This document shows positions 1 through 8,656 of a stretch of 64,000 nucleotides of DNA, in pieces (position 1 is the stretch's first letter; each line of letters starts with the position of its first letter). Source of the DNA: Flavobacterium collinsii. Its GTDB lineage: Bacteria; Bacteroidota; Bacteroidia; Flavobacteriales; Flavobacteriaceae. The stretch spans positions 106,116-170,115 of the forward strand of contig NZ_CADCST010000064.1 of NCBI RefSeq assembly GCF_902804485.1, in the 5' to 3' direction. A model generated the notes under the pieces. It was not told where the DNA came from, did not search any database, and saw nothing but the letters and a program-made list of their open reading frames with translations. Position numbers and translations under genes: made by a program.

Positions 1-184
1 CTAATGCGTTATAGATTTTTAAAACGATATTGATAGAAAAGTTCTGTTTTCCTTTTAAAATTCTCCTGATACTGGTTTCATCAACATTACACGCAGGTGC
101 AAATTCCAAATTACTATTAAATTTGGCTTTCGCTCTTACGCTTATATTCTGAGCTAGATTTATTAAAAATTCTTCTGACATCAT
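1..184 (-). CDS. Truncated XRE/Cro-type HTH protein (N-terminal part)
   Basis: Reading leftwards from ATG at 184 (or the adjacent ATG at 181), about 60 residues are open to the window edge: an N-terminal helix, then a segment with ACNVDETSIRRILKGKQNF, which has the spacing and residues of a Cro/C1-type helix-turn-helix (recognition helix ETSIRRILKG). The family binds DNA as a small repressor. No Shine-Dalgarno sequence precedes it. Position beside an island-like edge fits a regulator of a mobile element, but that is inference. The C-terminus lies outside the window, so total length is unknown. Confidence 0.55.
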   Translation of the reverse strand, partial: MMSEEFLINLAQNISVRAKAKFNSNLEFAPACNVDETSIRRILKGKQNFSINIVLKIYNAL

Positions 185-333
185 TCAAAAGTCGAATAAT
201 GAAATTTTAAATAATCGACATATTTGCCGAATTGGAATTTTGGAAAGGATAACTTTTTTGTCATAAAAAGTTAAGGCGGTTTTGCAAAATATCGTAGTGG
301 ATTTTGAGTTATATAAATTTGGAATTATCTCTT

Positions 334-530
334 ACTTTGCCACAAAAAAACTAAGGTTGTTAATTTCCTGCATTTATCAAACAGAATTGCTTATTTTTGA
401 TACAAACAGAATTGTATCGCTCATTTAAAAACAAGACAATGTTCTCAGAAATTGATCATTTAAGTTTTGTGGCAACATCGTGGCACAGTGATTAAAAAAA
501 TAACAAATGCAGTATAAGCAAGGGTTTAGA
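334..530. repeat. Tandem ~190 bp repeat, copy A
   Basis: This stretch begins near tgccacaaaaaaactaagg and ends near gcaagggttta. It matches 545-734 almost base for base over most of its length, including the blocks cgctcatttaaaaacaagac and gtggcaacatcgtggcacag. No reading frame of note lies inside. It looks like the flank of an integration site repeated in tandem. Diverged pieces of the same sequence occur elsewhere in the window. Confidence 0.8.
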
Positions 531-544
531 CTGGAAGGGATACC

Positions 545-734
545 TTTTTTGCCACAAAAAAACTAAGGTTCTTAATTTATCAAAAGTAATTGTCTATTTT
601 TGATATAAATAGAATTACATCGCTCATTTAAAAACAAGACAATGTTCTCAGAAATTGATCATTCTAAGTTTTGTGGCAACATCGTGGCACAGTGATTAAA
701 AAAAAATAACAAATGCAGTATAGGCAAGGGTTTC
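545..734. repeat. Tandem ~190 bp repeat, copy B
   Basis: Second copy of the unit at 334-530, in the same orientation, with small indels between ctaagg and the conserved cgctcatttaaaaacaagac block. It runs directly into the tRNA 3'-end fragment at 743-765. That adjacency is why the repeat family is read as attachment-site flank. Confidence 0.8.
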
Positions 735-742
735 AAGCTTAA

Positions 743-765
743 GGTTCGAATCCTGCTCTCCCCAC
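743..765 (+). other. tRNA 3'-end fragment, probable att remnant
   Basis: The bases ggttcgaatcctgctctccc are a tRNA T-loop, the 3' half of the T-stem and the 3' acceptor strand. The 5' half of the T-stem does not pair properly (taagg against cctgc gives only three pairs), and no D-arm or anticodon arm lies upstream. It is therefore not a functional tRNA. Such 3' pieces are what tyrosine-recombinase integration leaves at the far end of an island. tRNA identity cannot be assigned; the acceptor strand implies a 5' end near GGGGAGA. Confidence 0.7.
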
Positions 766-779
766 AAAAAAACATAGTA

Positions 780-813
780 AAACCTGCAAATCATAGGATT
801 CGCAGGTTTTTTT
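780..813 (+). terminator. Rho-independent terminator after tRNA fragment
   Basis: aaacctgc pairs with gcaggttt and the stem extends through aatc/gatt with one mismatch; seven T follow. It sits 15 bp after the tRNA 3' end, as expected for the original tRNA terminator. Confidence 0.8.
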
Positions 814-929
814 GCATTTATGACAGTTTTCAATCTTTGTAAAAACACTCAAAAGTTCTGTGGCAAAATTGCGGCAAAACTTAGATGGAAGGGATACTTT
901 TTTACCACAAAAAGATAAGGCGGCCTTGT

Positions 930-1211
930 AAAGACTGAGCACTCATTCTCTGTCTTTTTCTGGTCAAAAGAAAGTCTACTGTATAGCCTAATTTATCTGC
1001 TGCTCGATATAAATAACATCAAATACCTTTTACTTTGATATAAATTTGATCCAATCTCCAACTTGTACCTACTTTACCCTTTCTCTTCTTCATCTCTGAC
1101 TCAATAATAGGTGTAAACTTATAAACCCAACGCTGAATAGTAGCGTGATCAACATGAACTCCACGCATTTTCATGATCTCTTCAAGATCCCGATAGCTTA
1201 ATGTAAACCTA
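930..1211 (-). pseudogene. Decayed IS6-family transposase
   Basis: Translated leftwards from about 1211, the frame gives YRDLEEIMKMRGVHVDHATI, then QRWVYKF and WRLDQIYIKVKG, a stop, and continues as CYLYRAADKLGYTVDFLLTRKRQRMSA. These are hallmarks of IS6/IS26-type DDE transposases (the D of WRLD is the first catalytic Asp). A TGA replaces the expected Trp codon after KVKG. The N-terminal ~30 residues are out of frame or missing and the C-terminal catalytic half is absent. A likely terminal inverted repeat, ggttctgtgacatc read on the minus strand, lies at 1269-1283. The copy cannot be active. Confidence 0.85.
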
Positions 1212-1554
1212 AGCTATCGTATTCATCAATTTGAAAATTTAAAAAAGGCAAAGATAAAACTTAGCTTTAGATGTCACAGAACCTGATCTTCTTTATAAAA
1301 CCGCATTCATACAATAACCTTAAGTAATTTATTTTATAGGGATAAATCAATTTTATTCACAACAAAAAAACATCCATTCACGACAGAAAAACCTTCATTA
1401 ACGACATCTTTTTCATTTTTTTTATTTTCAATCATTAATTTCATTTCAGAAAATAAAATCTAGAGTTAGAAAGCGTTTTCGAGATTAACCCAAAGAAAAT
1501 ACGAATACCATAGAAATCAAAATTTTTTATTTTTTAACATAAAATTTATACAAA

Positions 1555-3450
1555 ATGGGACAGTACAAAAGTCGTCAGGAATTTTTAGAAAACAATCCGA
1601 GATCAATTGCATTCGCCGCATTGGCCAAAGCAACAAAAATGCAAGACAAGATTACCAATCAAGCGATTAAACTTAGTCCAAATCAACTAGAAGGAAAGGA
1701 GGTTATAATCATCGGGTCTGGTGTTGGGGGACTTACCACCGCGTACGAACTACTCGCTCAAGGGTCTGGTGCAAAAGTAACCATTCTGGAAGCATCTCAT
1801 AAAACGGGAGGACGCTGCATGAGCTTACGCACAGGGGATACACTCATCGAAGATGCAAACAGTGATTTGTTCGATTCAAAACCTGGAAAACCACAAGTTG
1901 TTCGATTTAAACGCCCAGTGGGAGACTCAGAACCTTACCTTAATGCAGGACCTGGTCGTATTCCAAGCAGTCACAAACGACTCCTTTCTTACTTAAAACG
2001 TTTTTCGGTAGACGTTGAAATATATGTGATGAACTCTGAATCTAATTTGGTTCAAAAGGACGAAAGTTTTGGAGGTGAACCTATGGTTTACCGTCGTTTG
2101 GATCATAATACAAGAGGTTGGTTGGCGCACATGGTATACAAAAATGCGGAAGAATTACTTCGCAATTCACAAGTGGGAATTAGTGAAAGTAATCTTAATA
2201 CACGCGTTGAAGAATTACAAAGTTTGATGATCAGTTTCGGAGAGCTTGATGTAGATGGAACCTATAGCGCAACGGCTGGATCACCTGGCTTCGAGGATGG
2301 AAAAACACGCGCTGGATATGAAGTTTTACCTGGTGTTGCGGCTGGAATTGTAGCCGATGTTTTGAGTTTTGATAAATTGCTCGAATCAAAATTTTGGGAA
2401 GGCACAAAATTCTATCAACCTACAGATTTTCTTTGGCAACCTACTTTATTTCAACCCGTTGGAGGAATGGATCAGGTGCAACACGCTTTTGCTCAACAAG
2501 TGGCAGCTTTGGGAGGAAATATTCTTTTGAATAGTCCTGTAAAAAAAATAAAATGGGACTCAACTAAAAAGAAGTACATCATTTCGGTTGGACAAGTTGG
2601 AACAGAAGAACCGATCTTTTACGAAGCTGATTATTGTGTTTGCAACCTTGCGATGCCTTTTTTGAAAAATATTCTAGACTCTGATCTCCTAAAATCGGGA
2701 CTAGAACCTGAATTTAAAGATGCATTAACAGCCGTTTTTGTGGCACAATTTGAACCAACACAAGCTCCAGGTTATAAACCGCGAAGAGACGGATACGTTC
2801 CGCGTTTTTTAGCCTGTACCTCCAAAGTGGGCTGGCAAGCAAATCGATCTTTATGGCAAGGAAGCCCAATAAATCTCAAGACAATGGGAGTTGAAAAATC
2901 CGAAGTGGGAGTTGTACCTATTTTTGGAGGAATCTCTTGGACAGACAATGAAATTCAACAAATTTGGTATCCATCTACGGCGTATCAAGACGAAAAAGGC
3001 GTGCTAACAGGCGCTTATAATTTTGATAAAGTAGCACACGATTGGGGAAAATTACCCGTTGATGAGCGACTTACCAAAGCACGAAATGATGCCAGTAAAT
3101 TCGGTAAGAAATTTGCCGAAGGCTTGGAAGAAGGTGTTGCCATAGCTTGGCAAAATATGCCAAATATCAAGGGTGGCTGGGCATATTGGCAAGCCGTTGG
3201 AGATGCGAACTACTCAACGAAACAATTTAACGCTATTGCACAAGGATCTGGAATTATAGATCCGAAAACAAAAAATGCGAGCAATGCTAACTTTTTTATT
3301 GTTGGTGATCAAATTTCCTCCCTTCCTGGTTGGCAAGAAGGCGCTATTGCAGCTGCATTAAATGCAATTTCGAGAATGGCAAAACCAGAGGTTAAAATAC
3401 AGCCATTGAAAAATTTACCAGACACTCGTTTGATGGTGGAAGGTATCTAA
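1555..3450 (+). CDS. Flavin-dependent L-amino-acid oxidase-like protein
   Basis: 631 aa, flavin monoamine oxidase superfamily. An FAD-binding Rossmann motif (VIIIGSGVGGL, residues 50-60) is followed by an acidic strand end (ILEA) and GGR. GPGRIPSSH at 132-140 corresponds to the G(A/P)MRIP substrate-Arg motif of L-amino-acid oxidases. The C-terminus has the usual flavin-closing block FFIVGDQISSLPGWQEGAIAAALNA. Members oxidatively deaminate amino acids to 2-oxo acids, ammonia and peroxide; Trp 2-monooxygenase-like activity is an alternative. No signal peptide is visible. The gene stands alone between the IS remnant and a strong terminator. Substrate cannot be read from sequence. Confidence 0.8.
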   Translation: MGQYKSRQEFLENNPRSIAFAALAKATKMQDKITNQAIKLSPNQLEGKEVIIIGSGVGGLTTAYELLAQGSGAKVTILEASHKTGGRCMSLRTGDTLIEDANSDLFDSKPGKPQVVRFKRPVGDSEPYLNAGPGRIPSSHKRLLSYLKRFSVDVEIYVMNSESNLVQKDESFGGEPMVYRRLDHNTRGWLAHMVYKNAEELLRNSQVGISESNLNTRVEELQSLMISFGELDVDGTYSATAGSPGFEDGKTRAGYEVLPGVAAGIVADVLSFDKLLESKFWEGTKFYQPTDFLWQPTLFQPVGGMDQVQHAFAQQVAALGGNILLNSPVKKIKWDSTKKKYIISVGQVGTEEPIFYEADYCVCNLAMPFLKNILDSDLLKSGLEPEFKDALTAVFVAQFEPTQAPGYKPRRDGYVPRFLACTSKVGWQANRSLWQGSPINLKTMGVEKSEVGVVPIFGGISWTDNEIQQIWYPSTAYQDEKGVLTGAYNFDKVAHDWGKLPVDERLTKARNDASKFGKKFAEGLEEGVAIAWQNMPNIKGGWAYWQAVGDANYSTKQFNAIAQGSGIIDPKTKNASNANFFIVGDQISSLPGWQEGAIAAALNAISRMAKPEVKIQPLKNLPDTRLMVEGI

Positions 3451-3473
3451 ATCAATTAAATAGAAATGAATGG

Positions 3474-3508
3474 AACGACGCGGAAAGTATTCTGCGTCGT
3501 TTTTTTTA
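3474..3508 (+). terminator. Terminator of the amino-acid oxidase gene
   Basis: Perfect 8 bp stem (aacgacgc / gcgtcgtt) with a 12-base loop and a run of T, starting 24 bp after the stop codon at 3450. Confidence 0.9.
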
Positions 3509-3672
3509 TTATATGTTTGATTCGAAATTATCAGTAGAACAACTAAAAAAAAAATAGATCAATATTTTATTACAATAACGAAAGAATTAAATCAAATTTA
3601 AACATAATGTACTCAATACATTTTCTGTCACAAAAGCTAAGGCGAATTTCAAATAAATAAGCCATCGCGGAA

Positions 3673-4125
3673 CTATCCATACATATTTTTTATCTCCGAC
3701 ATAACAAAGGTACTTTGGGTACTTCCTATACTTTCAACTGATCCTAATTTATTAAACACAAAATCCTGATAATGCTTCATATCTTTGGCAGAAACTTTCA
3801 TTAAAAAATCGTAATCTCCTGAAATATTGTAACATTCCACAACTTCTTCTATTTTCATAATATCACTAACAAATTGATTGCCGATATTACGATCGTGCTG
3901 TTTAAGTTTGATATTACAAAAAACAATGAAACCTCTATTTAATTTTTCTGCATCAAGCAGGGCAATGTATTTTTTAATATATCCGCTGTTTTCCAATCTT
4001 TTAATCCGCTCAAAAACAGGCGATGCCGAAAGATTCACCATTTTAGCAAGCTCTTTTACAGTGTATTTAGAATTATCGTGAAGTATATTTAATAATTGAA
4101 GATCAATTTCATCTATCTGCTCCAT
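3673..4125 (-). CDS. Lrp/AsnC family transcriptional regulator
   Basis: 150 aa, the usual family length. The N-terminal winged HTH starts IDEIDLQLLNILHDNSKYTV and continues through MVNLSASPVFERIKRLENSG. The C-terminal RAM/AsnC ligand domain contains VVECYNISGDYDFLMKV. The family binds amino acids and controls amino-acid metabolism. It is the last gene of the minus-strand block that includes mesX, mesD and a transporter, 226 bp beyond the transporter, so it may be separately transcribed. Control of the methionine genes is inference from position. Confidence 0.88.
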   Translation of the reverse strand: MEQIDEIDLQLLNILHDNSKYTVKELAKMVNLSASPVFERIKRLENSGYIKKYIALLDAEKLNRGFIVFCNIKLKQHDRNIGNQFVSDIMKIEEVVECYNISGDYDFLMKVSAKDMKHYQDFVFNKLGSVESIGSTQSTFVMSEIKNMYG

Positions 4126-4305
4126 AGAATATTACTTTAAACAGGTTTATTTATTTTTAAATCAGAATAAAATTCTTCAAATATAACCAAAAACAATACA
4201 AAAATCTTATTTTAGGCAAGTTAAAAACATAACATACTGCAGCTTTTATTTTTACAGTATAAAAATCTAAAAGGCATTATTTTATAGCAGGAATCGTTAT
4301 CCTTG

Positions 4306-4337
4306 GTGCCCTTTATCGAAAAAAGATAAAGGGCCAC
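4306..4337 (-). terminator. Hairpin downstream of the SBF-type transporter
   Basis: gtgccctttatc and gataaagggccac form a stem around a short A-rich loop, 15 bp after the transporter stop. There is no good U tract on the minus strand, so termination is likely but not certain. Confidence 0.5.
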
Positions 4338-4351
4338 GTCATAAATAAACA

Positions 4352-5344
4352 TTATACTTCTTTTCGTCGAGCCATACCCTGAGCGATGATACTGGCAGCA
4401 ATCAATTGCAAGGCATGGTAAAGCATGAGCGGCAGCAATACGATGCCGGTGATGGTACTGTGCTGAAAAAGTACTTTTGACATAACGGTGCCGTGTACCA
4501 ATGACTTTTTAGACCCGCAGAATAAAACAGTAATAAGGTCTTCATCTGAAAAACCAAGCAAGCGGCTAAGTAGTCCGATGCAAAAGAATACAGCAAAAAA
4601 CAACGCCATCATCCCTGCAGCGAGTCCAGCAAGTTCAAGCGCGGTGAAGCCTTCAAAAAGATGTTCAGAAAATGACTTGCAAAACGATGTGTAAATAATC
4701 GTTAGAATAACTGACTGATCGAAATATTTGAGCTGTTTCTTGTATTTTTCGGCAATGGCGCCGAAACGGGAATTGAGGCTTATGCCAATGATAACAGGCA
4801 GCAAGACTTGAAGAATCAACTTTATGACGATATGAGTAACATCAAAATCGCCTGTGGCAGAAGCTATAAACAGCCCAACCCATAGCGGCGTAACGACTAC
4901 TCCGATCAAACTGGAAATACTCGCATTGAAAATGGCTGCGGGAATGTTTCCCTTAGCGATGGAAACCATGACCACCGAAGAGGATACTGTAGATGGTAAA
5001 GCTGCCAGAAAAAATACACCCAGCCAAAGCAGCTCGAAGCCGTTATTGACAAACAACGGACGAAATGCCAAAACGATGAGCGGAAAAAATAAAAAGGTTG
5101 TCAACTGAACGACAATGTGCATTTTCCAATTGGAAAGTCCTGCTTTTAGTTTCTCAACACTCAGTCGCATGCCATAAAACAAGAAAATCAAGGAAACGCC
5201 TGCATTGGCAATCTCCTCCAGCGAAACAGGCTCTTTGACCATACCTGGCTGTGGCAAAAAATAAGCCATCAGAATCATAGTGGCTATCATTAACAGGAAA
5301 CCGTCGAAACCTGCTTTTTTTAATACTTCTAATAATTTCTTCAA
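4352..5344 (-). CDS. SBF-like (bile acid:sodium symporter family) transporter
   Basis: 330 aa, about ten hydrophobic segments, with the duplicated fold signature of the SBF/BASS superfamily (YfeH-like subgroup): conserved ALPSTVSSSVVMVSIAKGN in the first half and CGSKKSLVHGTVMS in the second. The family moves organic anions, often with sodium. It follows mesD by 58 bp on the same strand, so import of a methionine-related solute or methyl donor, or export of a product, is a reasonable guess. The coding sequence looks richer in G+C than its neighbours, a possible sign of separate origin. Confidence 0.8.
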   Translation of the reverse strand: MKKLLEVLKKAGFDGFLLMIATMILMAYFLPQPGMVKEPVSLEEIANAGVSLIFLFYGMRLSVEKLKAGLSNWKMHIVVQLTTFLFFPLIVLAFRPLFVNNGFELLWLGVFFLAALPSTVSSSVVMVSIAKGNIPAAIFNASISSLIGVVVTPLWVGLFIASATGDFDVTHIVIKLILQVLLPVIIGISLNSRFGAIAEKYKKQLKYFDQSVILTIIYTSFCKSFSEHLFEGFTALELAGLAAGMMALFFAVFFCIGLLSRLLGFSDEDLITVLFCGSKKSLVHGTVMSKVLFQHSTITGIVLLPLMLYHALQLIAASIIAQGMARRKEV

Positions 5345-5402
5345 TGTGTTTTAAATATTATTCCTCCGTGAAGACAAGGACTCCATTATTAATATATTGA
5401 GA

Positions 5403-6434
5403 CTAAATCCCAAGTTCTTTGCGTATAATTTCTGCTCCTGCGCTTAAAGCATTTAACTTACCTCTGGCTATGTTTCGAGATAGCGGCGCCATACCGCAGT
5501 TTGTAGAAGGGTAAAGATTTTCGGCATCTACAAACTCAAGAGCTTTACGCAGGGTCGCAGCTACTTCTTCTGGTGTTTCGATAGTATTGGTTGCTACATC
5601 AATCGCACCGACCATTACTTTTTTTCCGCGAACAAGTTCCATTAAATTTAAAGGCACATTGGAATTGTGACATTCTAAAGACACCACATCAATTTTAGAT
5701 TTTTGAATTTTCGGAAAAATTTCTTCGTATTGTCGCCACTCTGAACCTAATGTATTTTTCCAATCAGTATTTGCCTGTATTCCATAACCATAGCAAATAT
5801 GAACCGCAGTTTGACAATGTAAACCTTCAATGGCTCTTTCTAATGCCGCCATTCCCCAATCGTTTACTTCATCAAAGAACACATTAAATGCAGGTTCATC
5901 AAACTGGATAATATCTACCCCTGCGTCTTGAAGTTCTCTTGCTTCTTCATTGAGTGCTTTCGCAAATTCCCACGCCAATTTTTCCCGGCTTTTATAATGG
6001 TCGTCGTACAAGGTATCTACCATTGTCAACGGGCCTGGCAATGCCCATTTTATAGGCTTATTAGTCTGTTTACGTAAAAATTTAGCATCTTCAACAAAAA
6101 CTGCTTTTTGACGTGCAACCTCACCTACTACCACTGGAACACTCGCGTCATAACGGTTACGGATTTTTACTGTTTTACGGTTTTCAAAATCTACACCGCT
6201 TAAATGCTCGATAAAAGTCGTTACAAAATGCTGGCGTGTTTGCTCGCCGTCACAAATGATATCCAGATCTGCCAATTGCTGCTCCTGCAGAGAAATGCGT
6301 AAAGCATCTTGTTTCCCTTCAAGCAGCTGATCGCCTTCTAATTTCCATGGTGACCAAAGTTTTTCGGGTGGTGCTAGCCAGGCAGGTTTTGGTAAACTTC
6401 CAACAATAGAGGTAGGTAATAATAATTTCTTCAT
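5403..6434 (-). CDS. mesD: Short MetE-like methionine synthase, MesD type
   Basis: 343 aa, only the C-terminal catalytic half of cobalamin-independent methionine synthase. The zinc and homocysteine site is complete: H212 and C214 (VHICYG), E254 (SLECHNS), C313 (STNCGMAP). QFDEP at 177-181 matches the MetE catalytic region. The folate-binding N-terminal domain of MetE is absent. Genes of this form next to DUF1852 correspond to the MesD family of folate-independent methionine synthases, which need MesX and take methyl groups from a donor other than methyl-folate. mesX lies 30 bp upstream on the same strand. The MesD assignment rests on family and neighbour recognition. Confidence 0.85.
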   Translation of the reverse strand: MKKLLLPTSIVGSLPKPAWLAPPEKLWSPWKLEGDQLLEGKQDALRISLQEQQLADLDIICDGEQTRQHFVTTFIEHLSGVDFENRKTVKIRNRYDASVPVVVGEVARQKAVFVEDAKFLRKQTNKPIKWALPGPLTMVDTLYDDHYKSREKLAWEFAKALNEEARELQDAGVDIIQFDEPAFNVFFDEVNDWGMAALERAIEGLHCQTAVHICYGYGIQANTDWKNTLGSEWRQYEEIFPKIQKSKIDVVSLECHNSNVPLNLMELVRGKKVMVGAIDVATNTIETPEEVAATLRKALEFVDAENLYPSTNCGMAPLSRNIARGKLNALSAGAEIIRKELGI

Positions 6435-6464
6435 AATAATATAATTTTAATGCGTTGTAATCAA

Positions 6465-7517
6465 TTAAAGGGTAAAATTAGCAGACCATTGTTCCAGGAG
6501 ACTTTTGTAAGGCTTAATGAAATGCTCTTCTGCATATTTACCCTGTTCAACAGCCAATTGGCTGCGCTCTTCGCGGTCATAATCCACGCGAGTCAATGAA
6601 TAATCTTCGTGTTTAAGACTAGGTTGATAGATTTCCCCGGCCACTGAATTTGCATTGTAAATTTCAGGGCGATAAATCTTCTGGAAAGTCTCCATCGTGC
6701 TGATTGAGCTGATTAATCCAAGATCAGTATAATCAGCAAGCAGATCTCCTGAATGATAAAAAGCCATTGGTGCAACACTATTCAAAGGCATGAAAAAACG
6801 AACCTTCAAGCCCATTTTAGAGAAATATTCATCCGTAATAGAATACTGATCCTGCAAATATTCAAAACCCAGAACCGGATGCTGATACTCAGTCCGAGTA
6901 TAAGTTTTGTTGCTCGATACACTTAGACAAATAATCGGTGACATCTTAAAGTGCTCTTTATAAGTGGCTGAACCCACAAAGCACTTATAAAGTTTTCCGT
7001 GCAAATCACCAAAATTTTCAGGAATACAAAAATTAGGTTTATTTCTATTGTGCTCGATCAATAAAATACTGAAATCATAATCACGAACATAAGACGAAAA
7101 ATTATTTCCGGCAATACCTTCGATACGCTGACTAGTCTTGCGGTCAAAAATATTCGTTTTTAAAACTTCAATCAACGGCAGATTGCTACTACCATTCTTA
7201 TCATCAATACGCATCGTTACTGTAATGATTTCAAGTTCTACAAGGTAACGATCCGCTTTTGGATTATCCAGATGAGCCAATGCATTGAATCGATTGTTAA
7301 TCATATTTAATGCATTACGTAAGTTTTGTTGGCGATTACCTCCTCTAGCCAGGTTTGCAAAATTGGTTGTCAACCGCGTTTCACTTGAGGGGTGATAATT
7401 TTCATCTAAACAAGTGCTCTTTAGTGTGAATGCAAAACCATTCCTGATTGTATTCTGGGTGTTTTCAATATCCTGCTTTTCGTTTATTCCCCTATCTTCT
7501 TGTATGTTTGCTTTCAT
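6465..7517 (-). CDS. mesX: DUF1852 protein MesX, partner of MesD
   Basis: 350 aa. Family-typical blocks are ETRLTTNFANLARGGNRQQN, RFNALAHLDNPKADRY, NNFSSYVRDYDFS and FQKIYRPEIYNANS. The N-terminal ~25 residues look like an extension, so a start slightly further in is possible. MesX is required for MesD-type methionine synthesis; its chemistry is not established to my knowledge. First gene of the minus-strand block; its promoter must lie in the 267 bp shared with the divergent nitroreductase, where a perfect palindrome sits 104 bp upstream. Confidence 0.88.
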   Translation of the reverse strand: MKANIQEDRGINEKQDIENTQNTIRNGFAFTLKSTCLDENYHPSSETRLTTNFANLARGGNRQQNLRNALNMINNRFNALAHLDNPKADRYLVELEIITVTMRIDDKNGSSNLPLIEVLKTNIFDRKTSQRIEGIAGNNFSSYVRDYDFSILLIEHNRNKPNFCIPENFGDLHGKLYKCFVGSATYKEHFKMSPIICLSVSSNKTYTRTEYQHPVLGFEYLQDQYSITDEYFSKMGLKVRFFMPLNSVAPMAFYHSGDLLADYTDLGLISSISTMETFQKIYRPEIYNANSVAGEIYQPSLKHEDYSLTRVDYDREERSQLAVEQGKYAEEHFIKPYKSLLEQWSANFTL

Positions 7518-7620
7518 CTGATGATACTATTTAGTTTTTTTACCCTGCAAATTTGAAAATAAAAGATTAAATATTTTTATTTATATACAAAATCAGTTAA
7601 TCATTCTTTTTACATGTGTT

Positions 7621-7643
7621 TTTAAAGATTATTAATCTTTAAA
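7621..7643. promoter_or_regulatory. Palindromic operator candidate between mesX and nitroreductase
   Basis: TTTAAAGATT, three bases, AATCTTTAAA: a perfect 10+10 bp inverted repeat in the divergent intergenic region. Size and symmetry suit a dimeric HTH regulator such as the linked Lrp protein. No binding evidence exists in the sequence beyond symmetry, and AT-rich DNA yields some palindromes by chance. Confidence 0.45.
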
Positions 7644-7752
7644 GATGTATAATAATGAAAAGAAACAGATAATTATTCTTTAGCGACCTAAGATGAGTGA
7701 TTTGGAGTTTCCCAGAGCGCTTCAAAAACTCGAAAAAGAAAACAATATCATT

Positions 7753-7760
7753 TATATTTG
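7753..7760 (+). promoter_or_regulatory. Bacteroidota -7 element (TAnnTTTG) of nitroreductase gene
   Basis: tatatttg matches the TAnnTTTG -7 consensus exactly and is 24 bp before the ATG at 7785. No clear TTTG -33 element is seen. It argues against a TTG start at 7758, which would fall inside the promoter. Confidence 0.5.
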
Positions 7761-7784
7761 CCAAAAATTAAGATAGATATAGCA

Positions 7785-8414
7785 ATGAATTTGATAGAAA
7801 TTTTAAAATGGCGCTACGCCACAAAAGCTTACAATAACATTAAAGTAACAGAAGAAAAGGTCGATCAGATCTTAGAGGCTATAAATCTTTCAGCATCTTC
7901 TTGTGGTCTGCAATCTTACCGTGTCTTTGTTGTAAGCAATCCGGAAATCCAAAAAAAATTAGGTGCTGATTCGTATAATGGACAGATTCACTCTTGCTCT
8001 CATTTGCTGGTTTTTGCCGCATTCACTGACATTTCTTCGACTTACATTGACAATTACATAGCGATGACAGAAAAGCAAAGAGGTCTTGATGCTGGTGCCT
8101 TATCAGGATTTAGAAATGGATTGCATTCCTATTTTAGCGATATCAACGAAGAGCAAAAAGCACTTTGGGCTGCCAAACAGGCTTATATTGCACTAGGAAC
8201 GGCACTTATTGCTGCAGCAGAATTGAAAGTGGATGCCACTCCTATCGAAGGATTTAATGCTTCTATTATCGATGCCGTTTTGGGTTTGAAAGAGAAAGGG
8301 CTGCATTCCACAGTTATACTTGCATTAGGATACCGTGATTTGGAAAAAGACTACATGGCAACTATGAAAAAAGTTCGCTTGCCTATAAATGAAATGATAA
8401 CGAAAGTTTATTAA
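7785..8414 (+). CDS. Nitroreductase family NAD(P)H:FMN oxidoreductase
   Basis: 209 aa from ATG 7785. It starts MNLIEILKWRYATKAYN, the family's FMN-phosphate Arg/Lys motif (RYATKAY), followed by LSASSCGLQSYRVFVV and AAKQAYIALGTALIAAAEL, as in NfsB-like enzymes. An in-frame TTG at 7758 would add nine residues but overlaps the -7 element, so ATG is preferred. It is divergent from mesX across a shared 267 bp region. Price-type MesD systems need oxygen, so supply of reduced flavin to MesX is an attractive but unproved role. Confidence 0.8.
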   Translation: MNLIEILKWRYATKAYNNIKVTEEKVDQILEAINLSASSCGLQSYRVFVVSNPEIQKKLGADSYNGQIHSCSHLLVFAAFTDISSTYIDNYIAMTEKQRGLDAGALSGFRNGLHSYFSDINEEQKALWAAKQAYIALGTALIAAAELKVDATPIEGFNASIIDAVLGLKEKGLHSTVILALGYRDLEKDYMATMKKVRLPINEMITKVY

Positions 8415-8423
8415 TGTTGTAAG

Positions 8424-8501
8424 GTGACAAAATCATGGCGCAATGTTTTTTTAACTATTAAAAATTCAACAAAATAAAGACCTAAGAAGTTTAGGTTCGA
8501 A
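8424..8501. repeat. Diverged copy of the att-like dispersed repeat
   Basis: gtgacaaaatcatggcgcaa, a T run, caacaaaataaa and ggttcgaa occur in the same order and spacing as at 19884-19963 and, more loosely, 670-749. No coding frame. Confidence 0.5.
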
Positions 8502-8656
8502 TATATTAAACATCTGAAAATATAAAATTTCCTCTTATATAATTAAATTTTATATAGTTAAGTTTATAAGCGGGCTATTAATGCTAAATAAATATAGAAT
8601 ACATTTGTTAACAATAAGATCTTAAATAAAGTTACTATTCTTGAATTTCGCAAAAA

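Noticed and set aside
739..942. 67-codon minus-strand frame ending in GRAGFEP
   Set aside because: It is the antisense translation of the tRNA fragment and repeat; GRAGFEP-like ends arise whenever tRNA T-arms are translated.
7518..7784. SAM riboswitch upstream of mesX
   Set aside because: No conserved SAM-aptamer core could be made out; only the palindrome stands out.
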